The notes under the pieces: generated by a model
Seen by the model: the letters and a program-made list of their open reading frames with translations, nothing else
What the model was told of the DNA's origin: nothing
Database searches by the model: none
Program-made: the position numbers and the translations under genes
Source of the DNA: Methylacidiphilum kamchatkense Kam1
GTDB lineage: Bacteria; Verrucomicrobiota; Verrucomicrobiia; Methylacidiphilales; Methylacidiphilaceae
NCBI RefSeq assembly: GCF_007475525.1
Contig: NZ_CP037899.1
Span: 1,922,001-1,986,000, forward strand
Reading direction: 5' to 3'
Length of the DNA: 64,000 bases
Shown: positions 9,700 to 17,993 of the stretch, one piece after another
Position numbering within the stretch: the first letter of the stretch is position 1
How the letters are laid out: each line of letters starts with the position of its first letter

Positions 9700-10560
9700 A
9701 TGGACAACAACGATTCTGCTCTCAAACTTTATTTAAGGGAAATAAGCCAAATTCCACTGCTGACAAAAGAAAAAGAAGTGGAATTGGCTAAAAGAATACA
9801 ACAAGGGGATCAAGAGGCAAGACGGCAAATGATTCAGGCCAATCTCCGGTTGGTCGTGAAGATAGCCCATGACTATGCCAATAGTGGGTTGCCTCTACCA
9901 GACCTTATTTCCGAAGGCAACATTGGGCTAATGAAAGCCGTCGATCGCTTCGACCCCTCGAAGGGAGGGAAGCTGAGCACCTATGCTGCATGGTGGATCA
10001 AACAGTCTATCAAACGGGCTCTAGCCAATCAAAGTAAAACAATTCGGCTGCCGGTCCATCTTGTTGATAAAATAGCTAAGATGAGAAGGGTAGCCATGCA
10101 GCTGTCAGAAGTTCTTGGGAGGGATCCAACAGATGAAGAATTAGCTGAGGAACTCGGCATGTCTACGACCAAAGTTGCCGAGTTAAGGACGATTGCCATC
10201 AGACCTGCTTCTCTCGATGCCACGGTAGGAGAAGAAGAGGATGGCACATCCTTGGGAGAACTAGTTAAGGATGAATCAGCCACGAGTCCCGACCAATCTG
10301 TTCTTGACCAAAACCTCAAGAATACTATTCTTGAATTGCTGCCTAAGCTCGATGAAAGGGAAAGAAAAATATTGAGCCTTAGATTTGGGCTAGAAGGCAA
10401 TGAACAAATGACTTTGGAAGAGATCGGAAAAGAATTTCATGTAACTAGGGAAAGAATTCGTCAACTCCAAAATATTGCTTTACGAAAAATTCGAAAAGAG
10501 CTAGAAAAACAAGAAAAAGGGAAAAACCGTCTTACCAATAAACAATCCTTAAAAAAATAG
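9700..10560 (+). CDS. RNA polymerase sigma factor, sigma-70 group 1/2 type
   Basis: A 286-residue sigma factor with region 1.2 at the extreme N-terminus (LKLYLREI), a complete region 2 with core-binding and -10-recognition helices (LISEGNIGLMKAVDRFD, then YAAWWIKQSIKRAL), region 3, and region 4.2 helix-turn-helix (TLEEIGKEF, TRERIRQLQ). There is no region 1.1 and no large non-conserved insert, so it is shorter than a typical RpoD. It may be the housekeeping factor in a compact form or a group 2 (RpoS/SigB-like) paralogue. apt follows 30 bases downstream and may share its transcript. Confidence 0.88.
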   Translation: MDNNDSALKLYLREISQIPLLTKEKEVELAKRIQQGDQEARRQMIQANLRLVVKIAHDYANSGLPLPDLISEGNIGLMKAVDRFDPSKGGKLSTYAAWWIKQSIKRALANQSKTIRLPVHLVDKIAKMRRVAMQLSEVLGRDPTDEELAEELGMSTTKVAELRTIAIRPASLDATVGEEEDGTSLGELVKDESATSPDQSVLDQNLKNTILELLPKLDERERKILSLRFGLEGNEQMTLEEIGKEFHVTRERIRQLQNIALRKIRKELEKQEKGKNRLTNKQSLKK

Positions 10561-10590
10561 TAGAATAAAGGAGAAAAACTTCTTTTTCAC

Positions 10591-11130
10591 ATGACCTATG
10601 TTTTAAGTAGCTCTATCGAAAGGCTTAAGGAGAAGATTCGAAATATCCCAAATTTTCCTCGTCAGGGAGTCCAATTTAAAGATATTACTCCTGCAATCGG
10701 GGAGGGGCAGTTCTTTAGATTGATAATGACGATCTTTATTTCCCGTTATCAAAAGAAAAAGATTGATAAAATTGCTGCGATCGATGCCCGAGGATTTATT
10801 TTTGCAGGAGCTTTGGCTCATTCTCTGGGAGTTGGTATCATTCCCATCCGGAAAAAGGGAAAATTGCCCTATAAAACTTATGAATTGCCTTATAAAAGTG
10901 AATATGGAGAAGAAATTTTAACAATACATCAGGACGCCATCACCAAGGGAGAAAGTATCCTCATTGTAGATGATGTGCTGGCAACTGGCAACACAGCGCT
11001 TACCGCAGCTTTACTCATCGAAAAGTGTGGAGGGAATCTGATGGAGTTAGGATTTCTTGCTGAGCTATGTGATTTAAAAGGCAGAGAAAAACTTTTCCCT
11101 TTTCCCTGTTATTCTATTCTTCAGTTCTAG
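10591..11130 (+). CDS. apt: adenine phosphoribosyltransferase
   Basis: Purine-salvage enzyme converting adenine and PRPP to AMP. It has 179 residues, the normal size. The N-terminal FPRQGVQFKDITP motif is characteristic of Apt, and the PRPP-binding loop reads ILIVDDVLATGNTA. RKKGKLPYKT, another Apt-typical stretch, lies between them. It sits 30 bases after the sigma factor gene on the same strand. Confidence 0.92.
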   Translation: MTYVLSSSIERLKEKIRNIPNFPRQGVQFKDITPAIGEGQFFRLIMTIFISRYQKKKIDKIAAIDARGFIFAGALAHSLGVGIIPIRKKGKLPYKTYELPYKSEYGEEILTIHQDAITKGESILIVDDVLATGNTALTAALLIEKCGGNLMELGFLAELCDLKGREKLFPFPCYSILQF

Positions 11131-11325
11131 TGACACTCCCTATTCCCCTAAAGGGGAGGGGTATTCCCGCTCCATTTTATAAAAAATCGAAATCCATCTC
11201 TCTATGTCTCGCACTCGACACTCTTCGATAAAGAAAAGGCTATCCTCTTTCCAAGGAATCCGTAGTTTTTTTATTAGGTATACTGTAGTTTTTGGGCGCT
11301 TCTTTCTCCCTTTCAGGTGCCATAC

Positions 11326-12165
11326 TTAAAGAATAGGTTCTTTCTGTCCTTTAAAAGGCCAGCTTGCTTTATTCTTCTTGAAAGTCTTCCTTATTTTTTT
11401 CCTAGCCATGCAAATTCCTCTTTTTGTCTTACGAATAAAGTCGACAAGTTTTTGAATTTCGTTACACTGCGAAACTTTTTCAATTTTTTCTAGGGCCTGT
11501 GAAACATTATATCCGCTAAAGTAAAGAATCTTATAGGCCTCTTCGATTTTTCTTCTTATTTCCTCCGTAATCCCTGCCCTTTTCAATCCAACTCTATTGA
11601 TTCCTGAAACCTCGTTCGTATCGACAGCCATAAAATAAGGAGGAAGATCTTTCCCAATCCGGGTCTGACCACGAATCATCGTAAGCTCCCCTATTCTTAC
11701 GTGTTGATGGATAACCGCTGCGCCTCCTAAAAACGCTCTTTTTTCAACATGAACATAGCCAGCAAGGAGAACATTATTAACCAAAACAACCTGATCTTCC
11801 ACCAAACAGTTATGTGCTACATGGCTTCCAGCCATGAGAAAACAACGATTCCCAATTCTTGTAACAGACGATTCGGCCGAACCACGATGGATAGTTACAT
11901 ATTCTCGAATGATATTATCATCCCCAATAATAACCGAAGAAAATCCCCCTTTAAACGCCATGTCCTGAGGTTCAGCCCCAATGATTGCGCCAAAACCAAT
12001 CTGATTTCTTTTCCCAATCTGACTATTTCCAGTTATTACGGCATGGGCCCGAATTTCAGAACCATCACCAATAGAACAGCCGGCTTCCACAATAGCCCAT
12101 GGGCCAATAGAAACATCTTTCCCAATTTCAGCCTTGGAACTAACAATTGCCGTTGGATGTATCAT
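11326..12165 (-). CDS. lpxA: acyl-ACP--UDP-N-acetylglucosamine O-acyltransferase
   Basis: First step of lipid A synthesis: transfer of a 3-hydroxyacyl chain from ACP to UDP-GlcNAc. The N-terminal two thirds is a left-handed beta-helix of hexapeptide repeats starting at IHPTAIV. The catalytic histidine equivalent is in GSHVAHNC (H115, H118), and IHRG is conserved upstream. The helical C-terminal domain is followed by an unusual basic tail rich in lysine (about residues 252-279). lpxD, fabZ and lpxB, often neighbours, are absent here. The gene supports an LPS-containing outer membrane. Confidence 0.92.
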   Translation of the reverse strand: MIHPTAIVSSKAEIGKDVSIGPWAIVEAGCSIGDGSEIRAHAVITGNSQIGKRNQIGFGAIIGAEPQDMAFKGGFSSVIIGDDNIIREYVTIHRGSAESSVTRIGNRCFLMAGSHVAHNCLVEDQVVLVNNVLLAGYVHVEKRAFLGGAAVIHQHVRIGELTMIRGQTRIGKDLPPYFMAVDTNEVSGINRVGLKRAGITEEIRRKIEEAYKILYFSGYNVSQALEKIEKVSQCNEIQKLVDFIRKTKRGICMARKKIRKTFKKNKASWPFKGQKEPIL

Positions 12166-12245
12166 AAAAAAAAATTTCCCCTCCCTGAGCCATCTCTAGG
12201 CAGTTTTAAAAAGAAGAACAAACTATATTAAAAATGAGCCTTTCC

Positions 12246-13604
12246 TCATTGTATCCTTCTCACATTGCCATTTTCATGTCCTTCATGGCCATTAGATAAA
12301 ACATTAAACGGTTCGAAGGAAGAAACAAAAGAAAGGGGAATCCATCCATTAACTAAAATCCCCTCAGGCTGATAATCGGTCTCGACGCCAAAGCCCACCC
12401 GGTGAAATTTAGCAACCATGTCCATCCTATCGACAGGCACCTTTAAAGAGAGATATCGACGCTTCGTTTTTAACCACTGCTCAATTTTAAGTAAAAGCTT
12501 TTCACATCCCACTCCCGTAGCCGCAGAAATGGGTACGCTACCTGGATATTCCTGAATTCTTCTCTTAATAAGTCCATTGGACTTCACTAAATCGATTTTA
12601 TTCCAGACCAGAATCGTTGGTTTGTCTAAGGCTCCGAGCTGTTCTAAAACTTTATTCACTTCTTCAATCTGATTTTCAGATAAAGGATGGGAAATATCTA
12701 CCAGATGAATCAATAAATCGGCCTCTTTGACTTCTTCTAAAGTTGCCTTAAAAGATTCAACTAAATGAAAAGGTAATTTTTGAATAAACCCAACCGTATC
12801 AGACAGGAATATTTTTTGACCGCCTGAAAATTCAAACAGTCTAATGGTCGGATCGAGGGTAGCAAAAAGCTTATTTTCGACAAGGACTTTCGAATTGGTT
12901 AGAAGATTAAAAAGGGTGGATTTCCCTGCATTTGTGTATCCAACAAGACAAGCAGTCGGCCATGGAGACTTTTGTCGGCTACTTCGTTGGATATATCGAG
13001 TTTTCTTTACTTCCTCGAGCTCTTTTTTTAATCTATGAATCTTTTCCTGGATACGCCGGCGATCTACTTCAAGTTGAGTTTCTCCAGGACCCCGCGTCCC
13101 AATTCCTCCAGTCTGCCGAGAGAGGTGTGTCCATAAACGTGTTAACCTAGGAAGCAGATAGAGCAGTTGGGCAAGTTCGATTTGGAGTTTGCCTTCCCTT
13201 GTCTTTGCTCTTTGTGCAAAGATATCTAAAATAAGTTGGGTTCGATCCAGGACCTTACAACCGAAAAGAGAACTCAAATTACGGCATTGAATGGGAGATA
13301 GATCGTCATTAAAAAGGACAAAAGAAACCTTTTTTTCTTTACAAATTTCTGCAATCTCTTTTGCTTTCCCTTTCCCAATATAAAAAGGAGCTGTTGGAGA
13401 AGAGAGCCGCTGGACAATCCTGTCAATAATAAGTCCACCCGCCGAAATGGCTAATTCTTCTAACTCCTCAAAAGCTTCTTCAAAATTCTTCTCTCCTTTA
13501 TCTAATCCGACAAGGATACCCGTTTCTTTTTTCTCCTCCTCGACTAAAGATATCATGCTAGCTAGCTCAATAACTCTCTTTTTTTTCTTCCTCCAACCAA
13601 ACAA
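12246..13604 (-). CDS. hflX: ribosome-associated GTPase HflX
   Basis: Translational GTPase that binds 50S subunits and rescues stalled or heat-damaged ribosomes. It has an N-terminal HflX domain (EELEELAISAGG, then YIGKGKAKEI), the GTRGPGETQLE linker, and a G domain with GYTNAGKST (G1), DTVGF (G3) and NKID (G4). The longest reading starts at TTG 13604 and has AGAGG just upstream; the ATG at 13556 is an alternative. It follows miaA by 17 bases, a pairing also seen in proteobacteria (miaA-hfq-hflX), though hfq is missing here. Confidence 0.93.
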   Translation of the reverse strand: MFGWRKKKKRVIELASMISLVEEEKKETGILVGLDKGEKNFEEAFEELEELAISAGGLIIDRIVQRLSSPTAPFYIGKGKAKEIAEICKEKKVSFVLFNDDLSPIQCRNLSSLFGCKVLDRTQLILDIFAQRAKTREGKLQIELAQLLYLLPRLTRLWTHLSRQTGGIGTRGPGETQLEVDRRRIQEKIHRLKKELEEVKKTRYIQRSSRQKSPWPTACLVGYTNAGKSTLFNLLTNSKVLVENKLFATLDPTIRLFEFSGGQKIFLSDTVGFIQKLPFHLVESFKATLEEVKEADLLIHLVDISHPLSENQIEEVNKVLEQLGALDKPTILVWNKIDLVKSNGLIKRRIQEYPGSVPISAATGVGCEKLLLKIEQWLKTKRRYLSLKVPVDRMDMVAKFHRVGFGVETDYQPEGILVNGWIPLSFVSSFEPFNVLSNGHEGHENGNVRRIQ

Positions 13605-13621
13605 TTAACCTCTTTGTTTAT

Positions 13622-14590
13622 TTATTTACGAACAAAAAAATTTATTTTTTCAATATAACTTTTAATAAATGAACACTCTTCTTGTTCATTTTTCAACAAA
13701 CAGTAACTTAAAGAATTCTCCCTTTTGAACCAAGTTTTTTGTCTTTTCCCATAGGCACAATGCTCTCTAAATATATCTTCCATCAATTTTACTTTATTTT
13801 TTTCTCTTTGCAGCAAATACTGGCCAATTCGCTTATAACCAATGGCCTGACATCTTTCGATTGCCTCAATGCCTCCGTCTTCAAGGAGCATGCATGTTTC
13901 CTTTTCCCATCCGGCTTCAAACATACTCTGGATTCTATTCCTTAAGCGTATTTCTAATTCTGACTTAGGACGATCAATCCAAAAGGCCAATGAAGGAACC
14001 ACCAACGGAAAAGTTGTTTTTTGCTGCCATTCAATAATAGAGATGCCACTACATTTTTTAACTTCTATGGCTCGAATCACTCTCCTTGGATTGGAACAGT
14101 CGATAGAAGATGCGGCTAAAGGATCGATCTGTATTAAAAGCTCTGTTAGTTTTTTCTTATCTAATTTTTCTAATGATTTCCTCAACAGTGCATCCGCTGC
14201 AGGTGCCGCACAAAGTCCCCTAGTCATTGCCCGGAAATAAAGACCACAGCCCCCAACTACTAAAATAGCTCGCTTCTGTTGCAGCTCTTTGAATAAATAC
14301 TCTTTAGCCCATTGGATAAAAAGAAAGACATTAAAAGACTCTTTCCAATCTACTAGATCTATACCCCCATACCTATACCGAATTCTCTCATGTAGAGAAG
14401 GTTTTGCTGTTCCTATATCAAGTTTTTTATAAACTTGCATCGAATCAATCGACAAAAGGGATACCCCCGTTGCTTCAGCAATTCTATGAGCGATTGCTGT
14501 TTTTCCAGTTGATGTCGCACCAACCAAAAAAAATACTGGTGCCTGTTCCAATGCCATAGGAGGGTAGTTTCTTGAAAAATCTAGATTCAT
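13622..14590 (-). CDS. miaA: tRNA dimethylallyltransferase
   Basis: Adds a dimethylallyl group to N6 of A37 in tRNAs reading UNN codons. The P-loop is GATSTGKT, followed by SIDSMQVYKKLDIGTAKP, the MiaA signature for substrate recognition. GGCGLYFRAMTRGL and the C-terminal zinc-finger-like region with RQKTWFKRE are also present. Length 322 is normal. The start is ATG 14590; a second ATG eleven codons in is possible. It forms a two-gene unit with hflX. Confidence 0.93.
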   Translation of the reverse strand: MNLDFSRNYPPMALEQAPVFFLVGATSTGKTAIAHRIAEATGVSLLSIDSMQVYKKLDIGTAKPSLHERIRYRYGGIDLVDWKESFNVFLFIQWAKEYLFKELQQKRAILVVGGCGLYFRAMTRGLCAAPAADALLRKSLEKLDKKKLTELLIQIDPLAASSIDCSNPRRVIRAIEVKKCSGISIIEWQQKTTFPLVVPSLAFWIDRPKSELEIRLRNRIQSMFEAGWEKETCMLLEDGGIEAIERCQAIGYKRIGQYLLQREKNKVKLMEDIFREHCAYGKRQKTWFKRENSLSYCLLKNEQEECSFIKSYIEKINFFVRK

Positions 14591-14651
14591 CAGTACAACT
14601 CAAAGTACAATCAGATCTTGCTCCACTCCTTCGTATCGTCACTAAAAAAAA

Positions 14652-15455
14652 ATGACCCTTTTCAATTTTTCAACCCACATCTTATTCTTAGACGATAAAA
14701 AGGAAAAAAAACCTATGGATTACAAACATTTTTCTGTAAAACTTACCGCCACGGAGAGTGGAAATTACCATCTAAATGCCCAGTTTCATCCCTTTTGGAA
14801 CAACAAAAAAATAATAACTCTAGATCAAGATTTCCTCAATTGGAAAGAAATTATCGCTGGTGCCCGCTCCCTTTATGAAACAGTATCGAATCTTTTTAGT
14901 TGGGCCAAAGAACTCTATAATTCTTTTTATACCAAAGACTTATCCAAAAAAACCGATGCCTGGAATAAAGTGAAAGAAAAATCTCAGCCAACAGATAAAA
15001 ACTTTTCTACTAAAGAGACAGAAGCAACTCCTCTCAAAGATCTTAACCGCTCGCCCAATAAGGCTCCCAAGGAGAGATTTCAAGAGCCGGATTCAAAACA
15101 GAAAATCTCTGCTACTTCAGAAACAGCAAAAAATATGATTCCCGAAGCTAAAAAGAAAGCCCAATCAAAAAAGCAATTGAAAAGCCCTTCATCAAAAGAA
15201 GACTTTGTAAAAACGGCTCTTTGTTCTCCTTTGACAAGACACATTCTGAAGACATGTATGGAACTGGGTCAATCCATCCTTAAAGAAAACAACAGTGTAG
15301 TAAAAACAGAAGGCCAAAAGAACCGATTTGAAAAGAAAGACTCTTCTCTGAAGACCGACAAAGAAAAGGAAAAATGGTCTATTTGGATTGGGTTTTCAAT
15401 GTCTGATACAAAACAAGGTTCTACCCCTAAACGAAGCAAAACCCTCTCTTTCTAA
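14652..15455 (+). CDS. lysine/serine-rich protein of unknown function
   Basis: A 267-residue protein with no recognised domain. Residues 1-100 look ordered, with a hydrophobic start (LFNFSTHILFL) and a predicted helix around the segment WKEIIAGARSLYETV. From about residue 100 on it is dominated by lysine, serine, threonine and glutamate, probably disordered. A second ATG at residue 22 (MDYKHF) could be the true start. There is no clear signal peptide. It is divergent from miaA and converges on the glycine-rich membrane protein with only 27 bases between. Confidence 0.5.
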   Translation: MTLFNFSTHILFLDDKKEKKPMDYKHFSVKLTATESGNYHLNAQFHPFWNNKKIITLDQDFLNWKEIIAGARSLYETVSNLFSWAKELYNSFYTKDLSKKTDAWNKVKEKSQPTDKNFSTKETEATPLKDLNRSPNKAPKERFQEPDSKQKISATSETAKNMIPEAKKKAQSKKQLKSPSSKEDFVKTALCSPLTRHILKTCMELGQSILKENNSVVKTEGQKNRFEKKDSSLKTDKEKEKWSIWIGFSMSDTKQGSTPKRSKTLSF

Positions 15456-15482
15456 AGAGTTCTAAGGAAGCGAATTTTCCCA

Positions 15483-16829
15483 TTATCTATGGAATCCACC
15501 CCCTCCATGGAATCCACCCCCTCCATGGAATCCACCGCCATGGGGGCCAACACCATGGAAGCCTCCAGGAACGCCTCTGGCCCCAGGATACCCATGAAAA
15601 CGTGCGCCTCCATAAAAAGGAGCATGACCATATCCTCTCATAGCAGAAGAAGCCCAATTTCTAGTGGGTAGCCCCTGATGGAACTGAGATCCTCCAAGCC
15701 TAGAGTTAGCCATGGAAGATGGGGATGAATGAATTGCTGGAGAATTAAAAGATGTTCCGCCTCCATGTCCCAGAAAAGATCCTCCAGGGTTCATCGCCCT
15801 TTGAGTCAAAGTATGAGGGGAAGACCCATAAGATTGAGCACCAAAATTTCTTGACCAATTGCTCTGACTTAGAGGGGATTGTCCATTCAATGTATGCGTT
15901 CCCCAAGTTCCAAAATTCCTTGTTGTGTTGAGTGTGTTGAACATATTCCGATTAATAATCGTATTGTTATTAACAATAGTCGTTCTGTTAAACGAACTAA
16001 CCGAATACCAGGGCATTCCCCACCAGGGTCTTCCAAAAAAGAATCCAAGAGAAATTCCAGGGATAAAAGGATAACCTATTCCAATTCCAAGTCCCCAACC
16101 TCCTCCCCAAAATCCTAATCCTATCCCGGCACCCCATCCCCAGCCTACCCATGGATACCAAAGGGGAGCCCACCAATAAGGACCAAAAAACCAAGGAGAA
16201 TAAGCCCAATAAGGAGGATACCAATAAGGATAATAGGGAGGAGGATAATAAGAAGAGCCCACAGCTCCAGTGTACCCTCTGAAAGCTGATGAATTAGAAG
16301 CATTATTATCAGATCTATTGCTTTCTTCCTTATTAGAATTCTCTCCTCTTCTTCCCTGACTAATTGCCTTTTGAACCATTGGAATTTGAGCTTCTACAAA
16401 CTGAGCAAACTGGTCTGCTCCATCAGCACTGCTTGCAAGTTGTTCCAGTTTCAAAGCTTGAGGAACGGTAATCAGATCATCGGGATTGACATGGAAACGA
16501 GAAGCAATTTCATTTTGTTTAGATTTTATTTGCTCAATGGTTCTTCTTACAGATTGAGCATAGTTTCTGGAATTTGTAGCAGCCATTTGCAACTGCATAA
16601 TAGTCGCTTCAGTTGCGTGCGAAGGATCCGCAAGAAGCCCTTGGACTTGACTCATCCTTCCTTGTTGCTCTGAGTCAGGGGGTAAAGTTGATAATCCAGA
16701 AGAAAAAGCAGCACTAAATTCTTTTTTTGCTTTTTGTAATTGGTGCTCATGATAGGCTTGTGAGAAGGAAAAATATGACATCAAAAGAACAACTATTCCC
16801 CCAAGCACACTCCCAATTTTTGTTAACAT
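15483..16829 (-). CDS. membrane-anchored Trp/Tyr/Pro- then Gly/His-rich protein
   Basis: A 448-residue protein of unknown function with an N-terminal hydrophobic segment (residues 5-24). A helical, probably coiled-coil region (about 25-165) comes next. It is followed by a stretch unusually rich in tyrosine, proline and tryptophan (about 190-275), an asparagine/threonine/serine-rich stretch, and a glycine/histidine-rich tail ending in three GGGGFH-type units. The composition suggests a surface or envelope protein; the histidine tail could bind metal, but that is inference. The translation stays open for the full length despite extreme composition, which supports it being real. The start is ATG 16829. 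Confidence 0.65.
   Translation of the reverse strand: MLTKIGSVLGGIVVLLMSYFSFSQAYHEHQLQKAKKEFSAAFSSGLSTLPPDSEQQGRMSQVQGLLADPSHATEATIMQLQMAATNSRNYAQSVRRTIEQIKSKQNEIASRFHVNPDDLITVPQALKLEQLASSADGADQFAQFVEAQIPMVQKAISQGRRGENSNKEESNRSDNNASNSSAFRGYTGAVGSSYYPPPYYPYWYPPYWAYSPWFFGPYWWAPLWYPWVGWGWGAGIGLGFWGGGWGLGIGIGYPFIPGISLGFFFGRPWWGMPWYSVSSFNRTTIVNNNTIINRNMFNTLNTTRNFGTWGTHTLNGQSPLSQSNWSRNFGAQSYGSSPHTLTQRAMNPGGSFLGHGGGTSFNSPAIHSSPSSMANSRLGGSQFHQGLPTRNWASSAMRGYGHAPFYGGARFHGYPGARGVPGGFHGVGPHGGGFHGGGGFHGGGGFHR
15490..15543. repeat. three tandem 18-base units inside the Gly/His-rich gene
   Basis: The unit TGGAATCCACCCCCTCCA occurs at 15490-15507 and 15508-15525. A third copy with a changed end follows at 15526-15543. 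Each unit encodes six residues (GGGGFH type) on the minus strand, so copy-number change would lengthen or shorten the protein without a frameshift. Confidence 0.85.
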
Positions 16830-16939
16830 ATAGACATCCTTATTAAGTATTTATAAAAAAATAAGATTATAAGTACAAAAGGTCAATAGAGAGCATGGTA
16901 TAGCTGGATAGCCAATCTTCCCTCTTCTCAAAAAAAAAG

Positions 16940-17797
16940 TTGAACTACATAGTATCTAAGATGGATGCTCGTCCTAACAAAACCCTTTTCATAGTTCTTT
17001 TTATAGGCCTTTTAGTTGTCCTTTTTTCTCTTTTTCTTTTGTATTTTATAGATAAGATCGAAAGAATGTTTCCCAAAAAATTTCCTAAACAACAAAAAAT
17101 TACTGTTGTCGTTCCTACCCCAACTTCTTGTGAAGGGTATATGAGATTTTTTGAAAGAATCGGAGATGGAGGACAATGGACCTCAGAGTCCGATTTTATT
17201 CCCGTTCTTATCGGCAGAAACGGTTTATCGTGGGGTAGAGGATTGCACGACATACAGGAAGGAGAACAAAAAAAAGAGGGAGATGGAAAGACTCCAGCTG
17301 GTATCTTTAATTTGGGATTAATCATGGGAGTTGCTAAAGAGCTCCCATTAGGAGCTAGCTGGCCTTTATACCATAAAAAAAGCCCTCTGGATGCTTGGAT
17401 CGAAGATCCCACCTTACCCCATTATAATCATCTTGTCACTATTTCTGAAGCTTCTTCTCCTCCAACATGGTTTGAAAAGCAACGCCTTCGTATCGAAGAT
17501 CCGCATTTGGAATGGATGGTCTTCATAGAACATAACTATCCAGATGCTATCCCAGGCATGGGAAGTGCTGTTTTCCTCCATGAAAGATATGGAGAACATA
17601 CCCCTACTTCTGGTTGTGTCGCAATGGAAAAGGAAAGATTAATCGAATTAATTCGATGGATATCTTATGATGCCAAGCCTAAAATTGTGATCCTCTCTAT
17701 TCCTGATTATGCTAGGCTTCAAATCCAGTGGGACCTTCCCCCTTTGCACCAAGCCTATCCAGAGGCTTTTCTAATTGTGAATCAAAACAAACAATAA
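16940..17797 (+). CDS. L,D-transpeptidase (YkuD domain), membrane-anchored
   Basis: Protein of 285 residues with one N-terminal transmembrane helix (about 17-38) and an extracytoplasmic YkuD domain. The substrate/fold motif KKEGDGKTPAGIF (about residues 110-122) and the catalytic HERYGEHTPTSGC motif, with the nucleophilic cysteine at its end, are present. Such enzymes form 3-3 peptidoglycan cross-links or attach proteins to the wall. The hydrophobic residues before the GVAKELPLG segment resemble the YafK/ErfK subgroup. The start may be the first ATG (16940) or the ATG at codon 8. Confidence 0.85.
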   Translation: MNYIVSKMDARPNKTLFIVLFIGLLVVLFSLFLLYFIDKIERMFPKKFPKQQKITVVVPTPTSCEGYMRFFERIGDGGQWTSESDFIPVLIGRNGLSWGRGLHDIQEGEQKKEGDGKTPAGIFNLGLIMGVAKELPLGASWPLYHKKSPLDAWIEDPTLPHYNHLVTISEASSPPTWFEKQRLRIEDPHLEWMVFIEHNYPDAIPGMGSAVFLHERYGEHTPTSGCVAMEKERLIELIRWISYDAKPKIVILSIPDYARLQIQWDLPPLHQAYPEAFLIVNQNKQ

Positions 17798-17921
17798 ACT
17801 GATTGACAAAAGTCGCTACAACAAATACTGTAAGTATTTTGCACCTATTTCCGAAGAAAAGCTCTTAATTGTCCTTACCGATAAAATAGAGTTAAATAGA
17901 AAGTTGACTGATACCCAGGGC

Positions 17922-17953
17922 TTCATGGGTGAGAGGAACTCTGATTTTTTTTA
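17922..17953 (+). terminator. possible rho-independent terminator after the L,D-transpeptidase gene
   Basis: Two short inverted repeats lie together: ACCCA with TGGGT, then AGAG with CTCT around a three-base loop. A run of eight T follows at 17944-17951. The stems are short, so this is a weak call. It lies about 125 bases past the stop of the transpeptidase gene. A separate perfect 7-base hairpin (AAATACT-GTA-AGTATTT, 17823-17839) lies closer to the stop but lacks a T run. Confidence 0.3.
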
Positions 17954-17993
17954 TTGTCTGTCGTGATTCTTCCAGAACGCCATTGGAATATCA

